NCBI GenBank assembly: GCA_030686995.1
Contig: CM060696.1
Location: 113,084,949 to 113,148,948 of the forward strand
Length of the DNA stretch: 64,000 bases
Reading direction: 5' to 3'
Source of the DNA: Artemisia argyi
Lineage: Eukaryota > Streptophyta > Magnoliopsida > Asterales > Asteraceae
Below, one piece after another: positions 1-11,154 of the stretch. Position 1 is the first letter of the stretch, and each line of letters opens with the position of its first letter. A program made the translations under genes and the position numbers. The notes under the pieces were generated by a model that ran no database searches, had not been told where the DNA came from, and worked only from the letters and a program-made list of their open reading frames with translations.

Positions 1-1389
1 TGCAATTCAGATACTTATTATTACATTCGGACATTTTAAATAAAAAACAGGAAATAATAACCAATAAAAACTACATTCCTGCATTATCTAAAAGTAATTA
101 ACAATTAGGATTGACATTGCTCATATGTTTATCGATTATTTGCAGATGTGAAGGACACGAAATATGTGATCAGTTGATGTTCATTGCAGTCTTTATGTTA
201 ACTATGATTTGCTTGGATGACAACAAAGGTATACATACTCATACTTGCACCTTTTAATTTGAAATAGTAAATGTTCATTATCATTAACAATATATATTAA
301 ATCCCATAAGATACGCTGTCGTTTTACACATCCTTTTCCCGCCAAAAACGCATGGGCTGTTGGAGCCCAGGTTTGCAAGCCCAGGCCCGTTTTTTTTAAT
401 ACAGATTCTACTCCAGCAGTGGTCCACCAAAAAAAATAATACAAACCATGCTTCTTTATAAAATTACCAACGTTAAAAAAGGATTTTTAATCTTAGAACA
501 TGGACACGCGTTTTACACCTAACCTCCACGACATGCGATCAAGATTTCCTTAATGGTAGTGTAGAAGCTTCTTTATACTATTACACAATGGTACAATTTC
601 AGATATGGTCAAAGGCAAATCACCAGAACCAAAACAGCCACAAAGAAGCCAAGCAATAACATAGATTCATTTCCAGAAAAAAAAAATAACGAAAAATTTA
701 CAGTTCTCATGAGGTATTGTGTCATTCTCTACTCATGCATGGCTATTTTTACCCTATCTTTGTATTTTGACAGTCCTTTTTTTTAATGTGTAGCAAGGAA
801 GCAACTTCAGATCTTCTACAAAGGTATGCTCAAATCGATATGGCCATGTTGATTTGTTTTGCTATTGTTTGTATGGTCTTGATATACCTTTACATGCCTC
901 GAATTGGTCCTTTTGCAGTATGCTTCATTTACGTGTGGTTCATGCAAATAATACATGCTTATACACCATGTTTATGCTTCCTTTTGCCTTTTCCATGCAT
1001 TCACTTTGTCTATGAAACTGGTTGTCTATTTCCCTATGTTTACGCCTACTATCGACTGCCCTTTTTTTTTGCCTTATTGCCGTATCAGCTAGCTAGATTT
1101 GCATTAGGTATAACAACTCTGTATATATACAACCGAAAAAAACCACGCCAGGCCGCAACGCGGCCGGCCGACGCCATACTAGTTAATTTATATTTATCAT
1201 GAAATAATGGTGTCTCCCCTTTGTCGCCGCCACTGACCAACTACTACAATATTGTACAGTAATACGTAATTATTGCATGTGAGGTAATCGCACACGTCAG
1301 TTTAATTAACCACTAGCTTAACTTAACTCTTCACTCTTATTACAAAGCTAGCTACACACTCTTTTTGCTCTTCAGAATTAGCTTCAAAA
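1..1389. other. Upstream intergenic region of the dehydrogenase gene
   Basis: AT-rich sequence with no convincing gene. A hydrophobic 138-codon ORF at 786-1202 (+) has no recognisable domain and is probably chance. A TATA-like tract lies at about 1121-1130, some 260 bp before the dehydrogenase ATG, which would imply a long 5' leader; no nearer TATA box is obvious. The 60 bp just before the ATG are pyrimidine-rich, as in a plant leader. Confidence 0.5.
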
Positions 1390-4300
1390 ATGGCGAAAAC
1401 ACCTGAAACTGAGCATCCGATCAAGTCTTACGGTTATGGTGCCTGTGATACTTCTGGAACATTGGCTCCCCTCAACTTCTCGAGAAGGTACATCATTACA
1501 TCATGCTCATCACTGCTTGTTCGATTCTTTTTTGTGACAAAATATATACTACTACCATCATATTTAACTAAAAAGTTCTGAAACAATTTATTTTCTTTTT
1601 TCATATTGCATATTTTACAAAAGACAGAATAAGTATGTGTTCAAACATCATGTTCCAAAGTACTTATATTTAAGTATTTTATTTTGTTACCATCATATAG
1701 TTTATAACAGTAGTTGGTTGTAACGATATATATTTGCAACAGGGCTACCGGGGATAAGGACGTGAGATTCAAAGTTTTGTACTGTGGAATCTGCCATACA
1801 GATGTTCATTTCGCAAGGAACGAATGGGGTGTCACTACTTATCCGGTTGTTCCAGGGTACATATTTCATATCTTTACATATATGCTCTATCTCATTTCTT
1901 TTAAGCTGATCAGCAATTAGACCAACACTAATACATACTGTGAACACTCATCTATATCATTAAACTTGTATTGGTTGTAACTTGTAAGAGTCCTATTTAA
2001 AGATTTGTTTGTTCATGACTTGTGAATTACTGTAGCATGAGGGTAGAGTTTTTAACTAGTAATCGGGTCAATATCCCTCCGTCCCAAATTTATTGTCCCC
2101 TATTGACTTTTTCGGTCTTTCATTCTTAACTTTGACTATAAATATTTTTGTTTGTGTTATACAAATTTTGATAAAAATTATACCAAATGAAAATACATTT
2201 TAAACTCAATCCGTTCATATATTTTGTATCAAGTATTATATAATATAAACAAAAATTTTTAAGGTCAAAGTTGAAAAGTAAAGACCGCAAAAGTTAATAG
2301 GGGACAATAAATTTGAGACGGAAGGATATTGACCCACTTGATTTTAGTCGAGTTGACATCGAGTTACTCAAGTTGATTTTTTTTCTTTTTCTTTTCTTTT
2401 CTTTTCTTTTGAGCTCGAGTATTAACATACTAAGCTTGTTCAAGGGATTAATGTTTTTTTAACCCGTGCATGTACGAGATTTGGACAGATAGTATTATAA
2501 TTGGTAATAATATTTCAATAACTTTGTTTAAATATTGTGCCAATTTATAAATTCATGATTTTGTAATGACTAATGTTTTATATAAAATTATATTAAATCT
2601 TTTATACTTATACAACTATAATATTTTGCACGCACGGGTTTTTACATAATTTTTTCATTTATATATTAGTATCTATAAATATTCTGTATATATTTTGTTG
2701 CATGAAGGATTTGACTTTGTTGTATTGACATGTTTATGCTGATCTTGTTAGATTTAACTATTGATATCGTATTTTAGACATTGCGTGTTTAGTAACACAT
2801 AATGACCCTTGAAAAAATATGTGTCGTTACTATATGTACAATCTCATCTATTTATTTTTATCTCACAATAACCGTAAAGTCGTGCCTCATTTTGATAGTT
2901 ATATTCTTGTTAATAATAGTTTTAGCCGTATTTAATTTTTAAACCAATGTACGCGGGTTAAACTTATAAAGACGTATAACATGAGTCGTTATTGAATGCA
3001 GACAGTTAAACAGAAAAATATTTGCCCCGATTATCTTTATTTAATCTCATAAATAGGCATAACATGAGTTGTTTGTATATGTATAATATCGTGTATTCAT
3101 TTACATATTACACGAACTTGTGTTTTCATTTTGATATTTATAATTCCGTGCAAATACACTAATTTAATATATCCTAATAATAGTATATATCTTATAAATT
3201 ACAACATATATGTTGTATTTCTTTAATAAAATATAAAGTAAATACGGTATAAAGTCTAAGGGGTATTTATTAAATCTATAAAGTTATTAAAAAACATTAA
3301 TAAGTATACTTACGATTATAAAATTTATTTAAATTTAAACACAAAATTGTCATTTATTACTCCCTCATTTTTTATTTTTTTATTTTTTTTAAATTGACAT
3401 ATGTGTTTTTATACATATTTATTTTATTAGATGAAATTTAAATGAGTTTGACTAAACTAAAGCCAATTTTTACTTTTAGTGACTAATATGAATGCTCAAT
3501 TTTGCCACATAAATAAAATGATACACTCCCATTGATCCAATTAAATTTCTCAATATACCTTTTCACTTTTTGGAAATCTATAATAAGAGACATCTATACA
3601 TAAACAAGGATCTAGCTTGCTCTAAAATGAAAACTAACAAAACAAAATAATGTGTTAAAAATATTTTGTTCATAAGATACATACATACGATGAAACATCA
3701 CCAATTAGTGGTTATACATTTTGATGTTCCCACAAAAGAATTTCACGTTCAACCTTACTAGGTAAACATTTTGGGTGGCCCGGAAGAGGTTTAAAAATAG
3801 TCACTTGAAACCTTTGATTAGGCCACCTATATCTGAGTCAAACATTCGCCTTCCTCAAATAACCTAAACATTAAAAATCTCACCGGTATTATACGTGCAT
3901 ATGAGGAGTGCAAATGAAACTTGGTTAAATAATGTACCACTTAGCCATTACTCTACTAATACCGTCTAGGCGTCTACTTTCAAGCTCTTTTTTAAAGAAG
4001 AGACTAGTTAGATATTGAGATCAATTAAAATTTCTCTGTGTTGTATTGTTAGAACTACAAGGTTACTTAATTATTGTATGTGGATATTATGATTTGTAGG
4101 CATGAAATTGTGGGAATCGTCACAGAGGTTGGCAGCAAAGTAGAAAAATTCAAAGTTGGTGAAACAGTCGGGGTTGGATGCCTGGTAGGATCATGTAGAT
4201 CATGCCAAAGCTGTGACAACAATCTTGAGCAATACTGCTCCAAGATGATCTTAACCTATGCTTTCCCATACTATGATGGCACAATGACTCGTGGTGGCTA

Positions 4301-5144
4301 CTCTGATCACATGGTTACCGATGAGCATTTCGTATTGCATTGGCCTGAGAATTTACCACTAGATTCTGGTGCACCATTGTTATGTGCTGGGATCACAACA
4401 TATAGTCCTCTCAAGCACTACGGACTTGACAAACCTGGAACTAAACTCGGTATCGTTGGTCTTGGTGGGCTCGGTCATATAGCTGTAAAAATGGGTAAGG
4501 CTTTCGGGGCAGAAGTTACAGTTTTCAGTACCACCGAGGCTAAGAGACAGGAAGCACTTGAAGGACTTAAAGCTGACCATTTCATAGTTAGCAAAGACTC
4601 GGAACAAATGCAGGTGACTGAGGCTAACTACATTGCATTTTATAATATGATTTGATAGAATTGTTTCTTTACCTATGCTTAATTGGATTTGTTGATTGTG
4701 CAAATAGGCCGTAACAGGAACATTCGATGGTATTTTAGATACCGTATCTGCAAATCACCCTATTTTGCCATTTATTAATGTTCTAAAACCCGATGGAAAG
4801 CTTATTCTCGTTGGTGTTCCTGAAAAGCCCCACGAGCTACCAGCATTTCCATTGATTATGGGTAAGATTTCGGCATTTAGACTAATTATTGTGAATCTAG
4901 CGCGATATATCCAAACTTCATACTTTCCAATTAATATGTAGGGAGGAAGATTGTCGGTGGTAGTAATATTGGAGGACTAAAAGAGACTCAAGAGATGCTA
5001 GAATTCTCAGCAAAAAACGGAATAACTGCAGACATAGAGCTTGTCCCGATAGACTATGTGAACACGGCAGTGGACCGCATGTTGAAATCTGATGTTAGAT
5101 ATCGTTTTGTCATCGATGTTGCCAATTCACTCAAGACCCCATAG
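1390..5144 (+). CDS. Zinc-dependent alcohol dehydrogenase, CAD / mannitol dehydrogenase / 8-hydroxygeraniol oxidoreductase group
   Basis: Five exons are read from GT..AG borders: 1390-1487, 1743-1856, 4100-4613, 4708-4861 and 4942-5144. They join in frame to 360 codons plus TAG, the normal length for plant cinnamyl-alcohol-dehydrogenase-like MDR enzymes. Visible residues: catalytic zinc ligands C47 (GICHTD), H72 (GHE) and C166; structural zinc ligands C103, C106, C109 and C117; the nucleotide-binding GLGGLG at 191-196; and S214-T216 after the second beta strand, which in this family favours NADP(H). The family reversibly oxidises primary alcohols to aldehydes in the cytosol. The sequence resembles the ELI3 / 'probable mannitol dehydrogenase' clade, which includes 8-hydroxygeraniol oxidoreductases, more than lignin CAD5; the substrate cannot be fixed from sequence. 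Intron 2 is 2.2 kb and carries a Stowaway-type MITE. No break is seen, so the gene is probably functional. Confidence 0.93.
2074..2326. mobile_element. Stowaway-like MITE in intron 2 of the dehydrogenase gene
   Basis: The ends are inverted repeats starting TCCCTCCGTCCCAAA, matching the reverse complement of TTTGAGACGGAAGGA, flanked by TA. Length 253 bp and an AT-rich interior with long self-complementarity are typical of Tc1/mariner-derived Stowaway MITEs. It encodes nothing. A second copy of the same type is at 13334-13585. Confidence 0.8.
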
Positions 5145-5916
5145 ACTACACCTCATTTGAGATGCAGATGATGAACTTGGTTTATTGTTGGTTGTGAATT
5201 TGTGATGAACTTGCTTTGTGTTGATTCTAAGTTTGGTCAATAAATTTCACCTTTTAATTTCATATATGATATATCAAAGCTTTGCAAATTATTTTGGAAA
5301 ATTTAATTTACTGATAGCTTATGGACAAATTAAAATTTCTAAACTGCATCCACAAGAGTCATTATCTAAAGACATTTTGCTTTTGACAACTCATATTTCC
5401 ATTATATTTTTGTTATAATTAAAAGTCGTTGCATTGACGCTAACAAGTTTTTTAAAAGAAGATTACAAAGCTGAACTTTTTTAGCGTGTTTTATGAAACC
5501 AAAACTCAGCAGATTACGAAACTAACCTCTCGCCGCACGGTAAGAGAAGGTGTGCATGCGTCGTGCGCGGCCTATGTGTCCCAACCAAAACATGACTCTT
5601 TTCCCATTATATATTTTTAAAAAAATAAAATAAAATAAAAAAATGCCGGCCGCAGAACTCTTTTCAAGGAGTCATGACAAAAACAAATACGACTATACGA
5701 GTACAACATATGTAGACGCTGGAGGATTTGCATTCATCGAACGTTAAAGATTATTATATATGATGATGAGGAGGATTTGAATTTAGATTTTTCATTCTTA
5801 TGCTGCTAGTTGATATTGTTGTTTATGTTTTTGGTTCGGGCATTCTTGCCACTTATATATACAAAACTCTCTCATCTTTTATCTTTTAAATCGTCCTTGC
5901 GACTTTTTTTTGCCAC
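5145..5916. other. Intergenic region downstream of the dehydrogenase
   Basis: Contains the presumed 3' UTR (AATAAA-like TCAATAAATT at about 5236) and then AT-rich sequence with a GC-richer patch near 5530-5580. I see no gene or clear repeat. Confidence 0.5.
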
Positions 5917-6299
5917 TTAGAGCAAGTGCAGTGGTAACGTTGAAGGGGGCGTTAAGGGTTGATTAACGCACGTTAAGGTGCGTTAGGCATTGTAGCATGT
6001 GGCGTTAAGGCTGCGTTAACGCGAGTCGTTAACCCCTTAACGTCAAGTTAAGGCTTGTTTTCTAAAAAAAAAAATAATAATAATTTTGACACTTTTCACC
6101 CATATGAACTTTTATATATTTTGAAATCAAGATATTGAAAATTACAAAACACCCCCTTATTTCTTAAACGGTATAGTAAAATAACGATACGATTCATTAA
6201 ATTTCAAATACAATACACGAAAGTGAAAACATACGAAACGTAAAATAACGATACAATTTATATAGATTTGTAAGTGTCGATTAGATCTGACTTCTCCTC

Positions 6300-6578
6300 T
6301 CACACTTGCAACACTTGTTCCCTAACCATTTTCAAGGCGATTTGAAGTTGCAGATCCGTTTTATCATTTCTTAATAGAGTTTCTAGCCCGACACTGATAA
6401 TTGGATGGTCTTAAGGAAGCTTACGTAATCTTTCGACCTCAGGAGTACGATTATACATCTGCATTATAAAACTAGTTATCACACCTAGCAAATTGTTAAC
6501 CAACTTGAGTTCCTTCTCTTGTTCGTTGCATAATCGGGAAAGAATAGATGTTTGCACCTTAGCTAGTTCGTTTGCCAT
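6300..6578 (-). pseudogene. Degenerate copy of the 92-aa Harbinger-associated ORF (element X)
   Basis: Read on the minus strand this matches the intact 92-codon ORF at 9183-9461 from its ATG (6576-6578) to its stop (6300-6302). Substitutions are scattered, and one codon of the 'LRELPQDHP' segment has become an in-frame TAA just before DHP. The flanking sequence is also inverted between the two sites, so this is a transposon copy and not an independent gene. Confidence 0.8.
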
Positions 6579-6749
6579 TTCAAAATTCAAATTCGTGGGC
6601 GGGATTGTTTTAAACGTTTAAAATTCAAATCAATGGGCGGGATTTATGAGCTTATTTAACACCCAATCACAGGTAATTATTGGTCACACCCATTCACACA
6701 TAATTCTCACACATATCATACATAATTCACAAACAATTCTCTCAAAACA

Positions 6750-7220
6750 ATGTCTCATAACAATACTCCAGATAACGACTCAGTTTACAACACCTCACCC
6801 GAAGATCTTTTCCCGGTTTTCCCATACAACAATGAACCACAAAACAATCAACCACAAGATTTGTTTCCCGTCTTCCAATATGACAATCCACCACAAAACA
6901 CTCCACCGGAGTTTCTTTTCCCACCGGTAAACAATCCACCGGCAAACAATCCACCCCACTACAATCCACCGGCAAACCTTCCACATGCATTGACTGATGA
7001 AGAACTGTTCTTGCAAGATATGCAAGAACTGTTACGTGTTAAAGCAGAGGAAGAACGTGAAGCAAGGGAGCGTGAGGAGTACTTAAGAGCTAAACAGGCT
7101 CGGAGAAACCGTCATTGTGAATGGCGAATAGAAAATGGACTAGACCGTGTGCCAACGAGTGAGGACGATTCGAGTGCTTCGAGTCACGAGGGCTATGTGT
7201 CAGATGATTCATTTTATTAA
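6750..7220 (+). CDS. 156-aa Harbinger-associated ORF, function unknown
   Basis: Open from an ATG in good context (ACAATG) to TAA. Residues 1-80 are low complexity, with repeated DLFPVF / NNPP-type units rich in Asn, Pro and Gln. Residues about 80-125 are strongly charged (EEEREAREREEY, then Lys/Arg-rich) and may form a helix or coiled coil. The last 25 residues are Ser/Asp-rich. It lies inside element X, and a decayed copy lies in Y at 7786-8234 in inverted orientation. I know of no assigned function; similar short ORFs sit beside the trihelix-like gene in plant Harbinger relatives. It could also be a remnant whose frame happens to be intact. Confidence 0.55.
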   Translation: MSHNNTPDNDSVYNTSPEDLFPVFPYNNEPQNNQPQDLFPVFQYDNPPQNTPPEFLFPPVNNPPANNPPHYNPPANLPHALTDEELFLQDMQELLRVKAEEEREAREREEYLRAKQARRNRHCEWRIENGLDRVPTSEDDSSASSHEGYVSDDSFY

Positions 7221-7785
7221 TTCGTAGTTTTATGTTTAATTATCGTAGGTTTATGTTTAATTATCGTGTTTTATGTTTCATGTGTGCTGTAGTTTGTTTA
7301 ATGTATGTTTAAATTTTAAGTATTAATATAAGTTGTGTTTTATTAGTTATTAAATGAAATATTAGTTTTAGTTGAGGGTTGAATTTGAAAATAGTTGAGT
7401 TAAAGCTGAGTTATTGTTGTGGATGTTTTTTCCTGATTTGAGGTTAATGTGTTAAAGCTGACGTGACACTGAGTTATAACTTAACTCAAGTTATTGATGT
7501 GCTTGCTCTTAGAGCACACACAATGGTAACTTGAGTTATAACTTAACTCAGTGCCACGTCAGCGCCACATCAGCTTTAACACTTTCACCTTAACTAAAAA
7601 AAACACACTCAACAATAACTCAACTTTAACTCAATTATTTTCAAATTCTACCCTAAACTAAAACAAATATTTCATTTAATAACTAATAAAACACAACTTA
7701 TATTAATAATTAAATTTTAAACACACATTAACCAACAAACATGAAACATAAACTACGATAATTAAATATAAAACTACGAATCAAG

Positions 7786-8234
7786 AAAATGATTCAGTCT
7801 GTGACATAGCCCTCGTCAGTCGAATAGGAGGCACTCGAATCGTCCTCACTCGATGGGACACGGTCTAATCCCATTTTCCATCGCCATTCTGCTCTCTGGT
7901 TTCTCCGATCCTGTTTAGTTTTTGCTCGCGCCTCACGAGCTCTTGCCTAACATTCTTCCTCTGCTTGAAACTCTAAAAAGACTTGCATATCTTGCTCGTA
8001 AAGTTCTACATCAGTTAACCCAAATGTATTGGGTTGGTTTTGTTGAGGATGGTTTGCCGGTGGATTGTTTACCGGTGGAAACATAATTTCTTATGGAGTG
8101 TTTTGTGGTGGATTTTCATACGGGAAAACAAGAAACAAATCTTGTGGTGGATTGTCATACGGGAATACAAGAAACAAATCTTCAGGTGGGGTATTGTAAA
8201 CTGACTCGTTATCTGGTGAATTGTTGTGAGACAT
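7786..8234 (-). pseudogene. Decayed copy of the 156-aa Harbinger-associated ORF (element Y)
   Basis: The minus-strand reading starts with ATG at 8232-8234 and follows the intact ORF at 6750-7220 through the LFPVF / NPP repeats to the acidic Ser-rich end. It carries a premature stop in the Pro-rich part (after the ACTCCA near 8097), small indels and a further stop in the charged region. It is a sister copy in inverted orientation. Confidence 0.75.
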
Positions 8235-8339
8235 TGTTTTGAGAGAATTGTTTGTCAATTATGTATGATTTGTGTGTGAATTGTGGGTGTATTGTGAGCA
8301 CCTTGGAATGGCTATTTACAGGGGCGTTGGTTGGATTTG

Positions 8340-8580
8340 AAATTTAAATTTATCCCGCTCATGTTTTTTGAATTTGAATTTTAAACGTTTATCTGCCCTT
8401 TTTTGAATTTGAATTTGAATTACACACTTTTTTTTTTTTTTTTTTTTTTTTGAATTTGAATTTTAAATAATATCCCGCCCTTCAGTTTGAATTTTAAATA
8501 CTATCCCGCCCTTCAGTTTGAATTTGAAATTTAAAAACTATCCCGCCCTCCAGTTTTGAAATTTGAATTTGTAAACACCC
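8340..8580. repeat. Short degenerate direct repeats with a poly-T tract
   Basis: Several units of the type TATCCCGCCC followed by TTCAGTTTGAATTT occur between about 8350 and 8560, interrupted by about 24 T residues at 8427-8450. They lie between the two ORF zones of element Y. A single related unit (GGGCGGGAT) flanks the equivalent junction in element X near 6598 and 6635. Confidence 0.6.
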
Positions 8581-8642
8581 CTATATAAAGCATAGCATAA
8601 TATACTATTTTGCACACACTTCACTTTCCAAACAAGTTTACA

Positions 8643-8929
8643 ATGGCTAATTGTTGGTCCGTTGAAGAAGAAAACTTGTTAGCCGACATGTGGCAAATAG
8701 TTCACGAATTTCATGGCGAATCGGTTTTTTGGAATGAGGTTACAGAATGGTTCAACAACCAATCTGACAGTTCTTTTCGTAGCAAAAGCTAGATAACAGG
8801 TAAGTGGGCAAGAATGAACAGTGAATGTCAAAAATTCAATGATATTTATTTGAGCGTGCAGCATAGTGACGAGGTCAATGATCGTCTTCACACTACAATG
8901 AACATTTTCCGAGAACGGTTTGGTGGGTA
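8643..8929 (+). pseudogene. Trihelix/SANT-like Harbinger ORF1 fragment, one nonsense codon
   Basis: Begins MANCWSVEEENLLADMW and contains the spaced tryptophans and the 'FW..V...FN' and 'KWARMNSECQKFN' motifs of the Myb/trihelix-like DNA-binding domain seen in plant PIF/Harbinger ORF1 proteins. The reading frame is interrupted by TAG at 8790-8792, immediately before the 'ITGKW' motif, then stays open to TAA at 8927-8929. The expected C-terminal NAM-associated domain is missing. In intact elements ORF1 partners the transposase; here it is a remnant. Confidence 0.65.
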
Positions 8930-9182
8930 AGGCTTCAAATATCTTAACGTGTGGTCATTTTGAGAAACAACACCATATGGAACAGATATAGGGATTAATG
9001 GCTTTTGTATTTCCGTATCGTTTGTGTTTTTAATATGCTGTAATGTTACTTTAAGTTTGTATTTAAATAAAAACCTTTTCCAACGGCTATTTGCTTAACG
9101 TCTTTTTTCACCCCCTATAAATGCCAGGTAACAAAACTATATTTTCTCACACAAGTATCTATACTATTAACACACGCATACA

Positions 9183-9461
9183 ATGGCAAACGAACTAGCT
9201 GAGGTGCAAAAGTCTATTCTTACCCGATTACGCAACGAGCAAGAAAAGGAACTCAAGTTGGTTAATAGTTTGCTAGGTGAGATAAGTCGTGTTATAATGC
9301 AGATGCATAATCGTGCTCCTGAGATCGAAAGGTTACGTGAGCTGCCTCAAGACCATCCAATTATCAGGGTCAATCTAGAAACTCTATTAAGAAATGATGA
9401 AACGGATTTGCAACTTCAGGTCACCTTGAAAATAGTTAAGGAACAAGTGTTGCAAGTGTGA
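9183..9461 (+). CDS. 92-aa Harbinger-associated ORF, function unknown
   Basis: Open from ATG (context ACAATGGC, like that of 8643) to TGA. The protein is rich in Leu, Glu, Lys and Gln with heptad-like spacing in residues 5-45 and 75-92, so a helical or coiled-coil fold is likely. There is no signal peptide or membrane segment. A decayed inverted copy is at 6300-6578. I recognise no catalytic motif. It may be an accessory ORF of the Harbinger family, or a stretch kept open by chance. Confidence 0.5.
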   Translation: MANELAEVQKSILTRLRNEQEKELKLVNSLLGEISRVIMQMHNRAPEIERLRELPQDHPIIRVNLETLLRNDETDLQLQVTLKIVKEQVLQV

Positions 9462-9850
9462 GAGGAGAAGTCAAATCTCACGACAATTACAAAATCTATA
9501 TAAATCGTATCGTTGTTTTACGTTTCGTATGTTTTCGCTTTCGTGAATTGTATTTTTAATTTAATGAATCGTATCGTTATTTTACTATACCGTTTAAGAA
9601 CTAAGGAGGGTGTTTTGTAATTTACAATTTCTTTTAATCAAAATATAAAAAACTTTATAGGGGTGAAAAGTGTCAAAAAAAAAATTATATATATATTTTT
9701 TTACAAAACATGGCCTTAACGTGACGTTAAGAGGTTAACTCGGCACGTTAGCGCCTCCTTAACGCCAACACATGCAACAACTAACGCACCCTAACGCGCG
9801 TTAACATTGCCCTTAACGCAACATTTGCATTACCACTGCTTCTGCTCTTA

Positions 9851-11154
9851 TATACACTTGTGAACACATGGTGTGTTTGTTTTCCCGCTCACTTTCTTTC
9901 CTTTTTCCGTAAATAATAAAGCACTTTGTTACATTTGCTGGAAACTTTGATGTAGAATTGTGTGAATGAGATATCGAGTCTAATGTTGAGGTATTTAGAA
10001 GGAAAAAGAAAAGGAAATTGGGTTATAATCGCATACATGCAAAGGATAATCATATATTCATATGATCATTTGATTGTATGTGAGTGATATTAATATAATT
10101 ACAACTAATTACGTAGTATATGTAACTAATATAAATGTGATTATGCGACCATGGCACATGATTATAGGTTAGACCATGTATATGACCCAAGTTTAATCGT
10201 GCATTACACTTTTTATGAGTAAGGTGTAATATTTATTTGAGGTCATAACTTGGTAACAACTAACAACATAATTGATATTGAATTCAGCCAATGGCCTTTA
10301 AAGTGTGTTAATAATGATCATTATCACACAAGGCTCAAGTACGCAAATATAAAAAGGTGCCCTCTTCTATAATCCAAGATACACCAAAATTACACATAAG
10401 TTCTTCCATCCCAAATAATACACATATAAGAGCAACAACACAAGCTTTGGTTCGATGATAAACGTCATATCCGTTAGTACAACGTACTATTTCGATCGTT
10501 ATACCCTGTCAAACACGTGCCTCAATCACGTTCTTGAATCGATTTTATCTACTTTATGTTTTTTGTTTAACTAACATTTATGTTCATACTTGAGTTTACA
10601 AATTTTGCTTTCTTGCATTGCATTATTGTAATTTCTGATTCCGGGTCCCTACAATCTTAAAATAGATCTACATGTGATAAGTGCAATGAAAAACGTGCTT
10701 ATGTTTTTCTGAACTATATATTTGACTTTGACTTTCTTATTCACGGTTTTTAAACAAACAGTTAGTTTTGAAAGCATAATGAAGTAGATAAAGTTTGTTT
10801 TTTACAGCCAAGTTCACTTATTATTTGATGTGGAAAGAGAATTCGTTGGACATATTAAAATTAGATTAAGATTCTCTTAAGTTATGATTAAATATGATTA
10901 ATTATAATAATTTGTTGCAAGAAAAAATACGCAAGTGGACATTTGATTTTTATTAAAAGAAAGATTTATTCATTTAACTTATTTGTGTATTATGTTTGAC
11001 TCAACTTGAGATGATTCTTGTTATATAAGTATAAGATGAATGATTTTTTAGGCGCTTAAATTTTGTTATTCATATTTTGAAAACGCAATGATCACATAAT
11101 TTCTTTGCAAAAGCAATTCTAAACAACTCCAAATTCGATAACGTGTCATGAGGA
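9851..11154. other. Intergenic region with one promoter-like stretch
   Basis: AT-rich. Near 10347-10356 there is a TATA-like ATATAAAAAG followed by a leader-like, A/C-rich stretch and an ATG at 10456 opening a frame of about 30 codons only. This could be the remnant of a lost gene or chance. Nothing else is recognisable. Confidence 0.3.

Larger units (their letters stand above)
5920..7508. mobile_element. PIF/Harbinger-like element X (non-autonomous)
   Basis: The left end GAGCAAGTGCAGTGGTAA is preceded by TTA (5917-5919). The right end, read in reverse, starts GAGCAAGCACATCAATAA and is followed by TTA (7509-7511), the target duplication typical of PIF/Harbinger. Inside, from the left, are a degenerate minus-strand copy of a 92-aa ORF and an intact plus-strand 156-aa ORF. 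It is an inverted relative of element Y (7512-9847) that lacks Y's middle part with the trihelix-like gene. No DDE transposase is present. Confidence 0.75.
7512..9847. mobile_element. PIF/Harbinger-like element Y (non-autonomous)
   Basis: The left end GAGCACACACAATGGTAA directly follows the TTA at 7509-7511 that also bounds element X. The right end, read in reverse, starts GAGCAGAAGCAGTGGTAA and is followed by TTA at 9848-9850. From the left it holds a decayed minus-strand copy of the 156-aa ORF, a spacer with repeated 'TATCCCGCCC' units and a poly-T run (about 8340-8580), a trihelix-like pseudogene (8643-8929) and an intact 92-aa ORF (9183-9461). The outer 660 bp are the inverted counterpart of X's left arm. 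Confidence 0.75.

Noticed and set aside
786..1202. 138-codon ORF upstream of the dehydrogenase
   Set aside because: Hydrophobic, Tyr/Phe/Cys-rich translation of AT-rich DNA, with no motif; not supported as a gene.
2461..2960. Helitron-like 'CCCGTGCATGTACG' and 'GCACGCACGGG' motifs in intron 2 of the dehydrogenase
   Set aside because: No matching ends could be paired and no insertion border is visible; too weak to call.
10347..10560. TATA-like box with a following short ORF
   Set aside because: The ORF is only about 30 codons with no similarity I recognise; kept only as a note in the intergenic entry.
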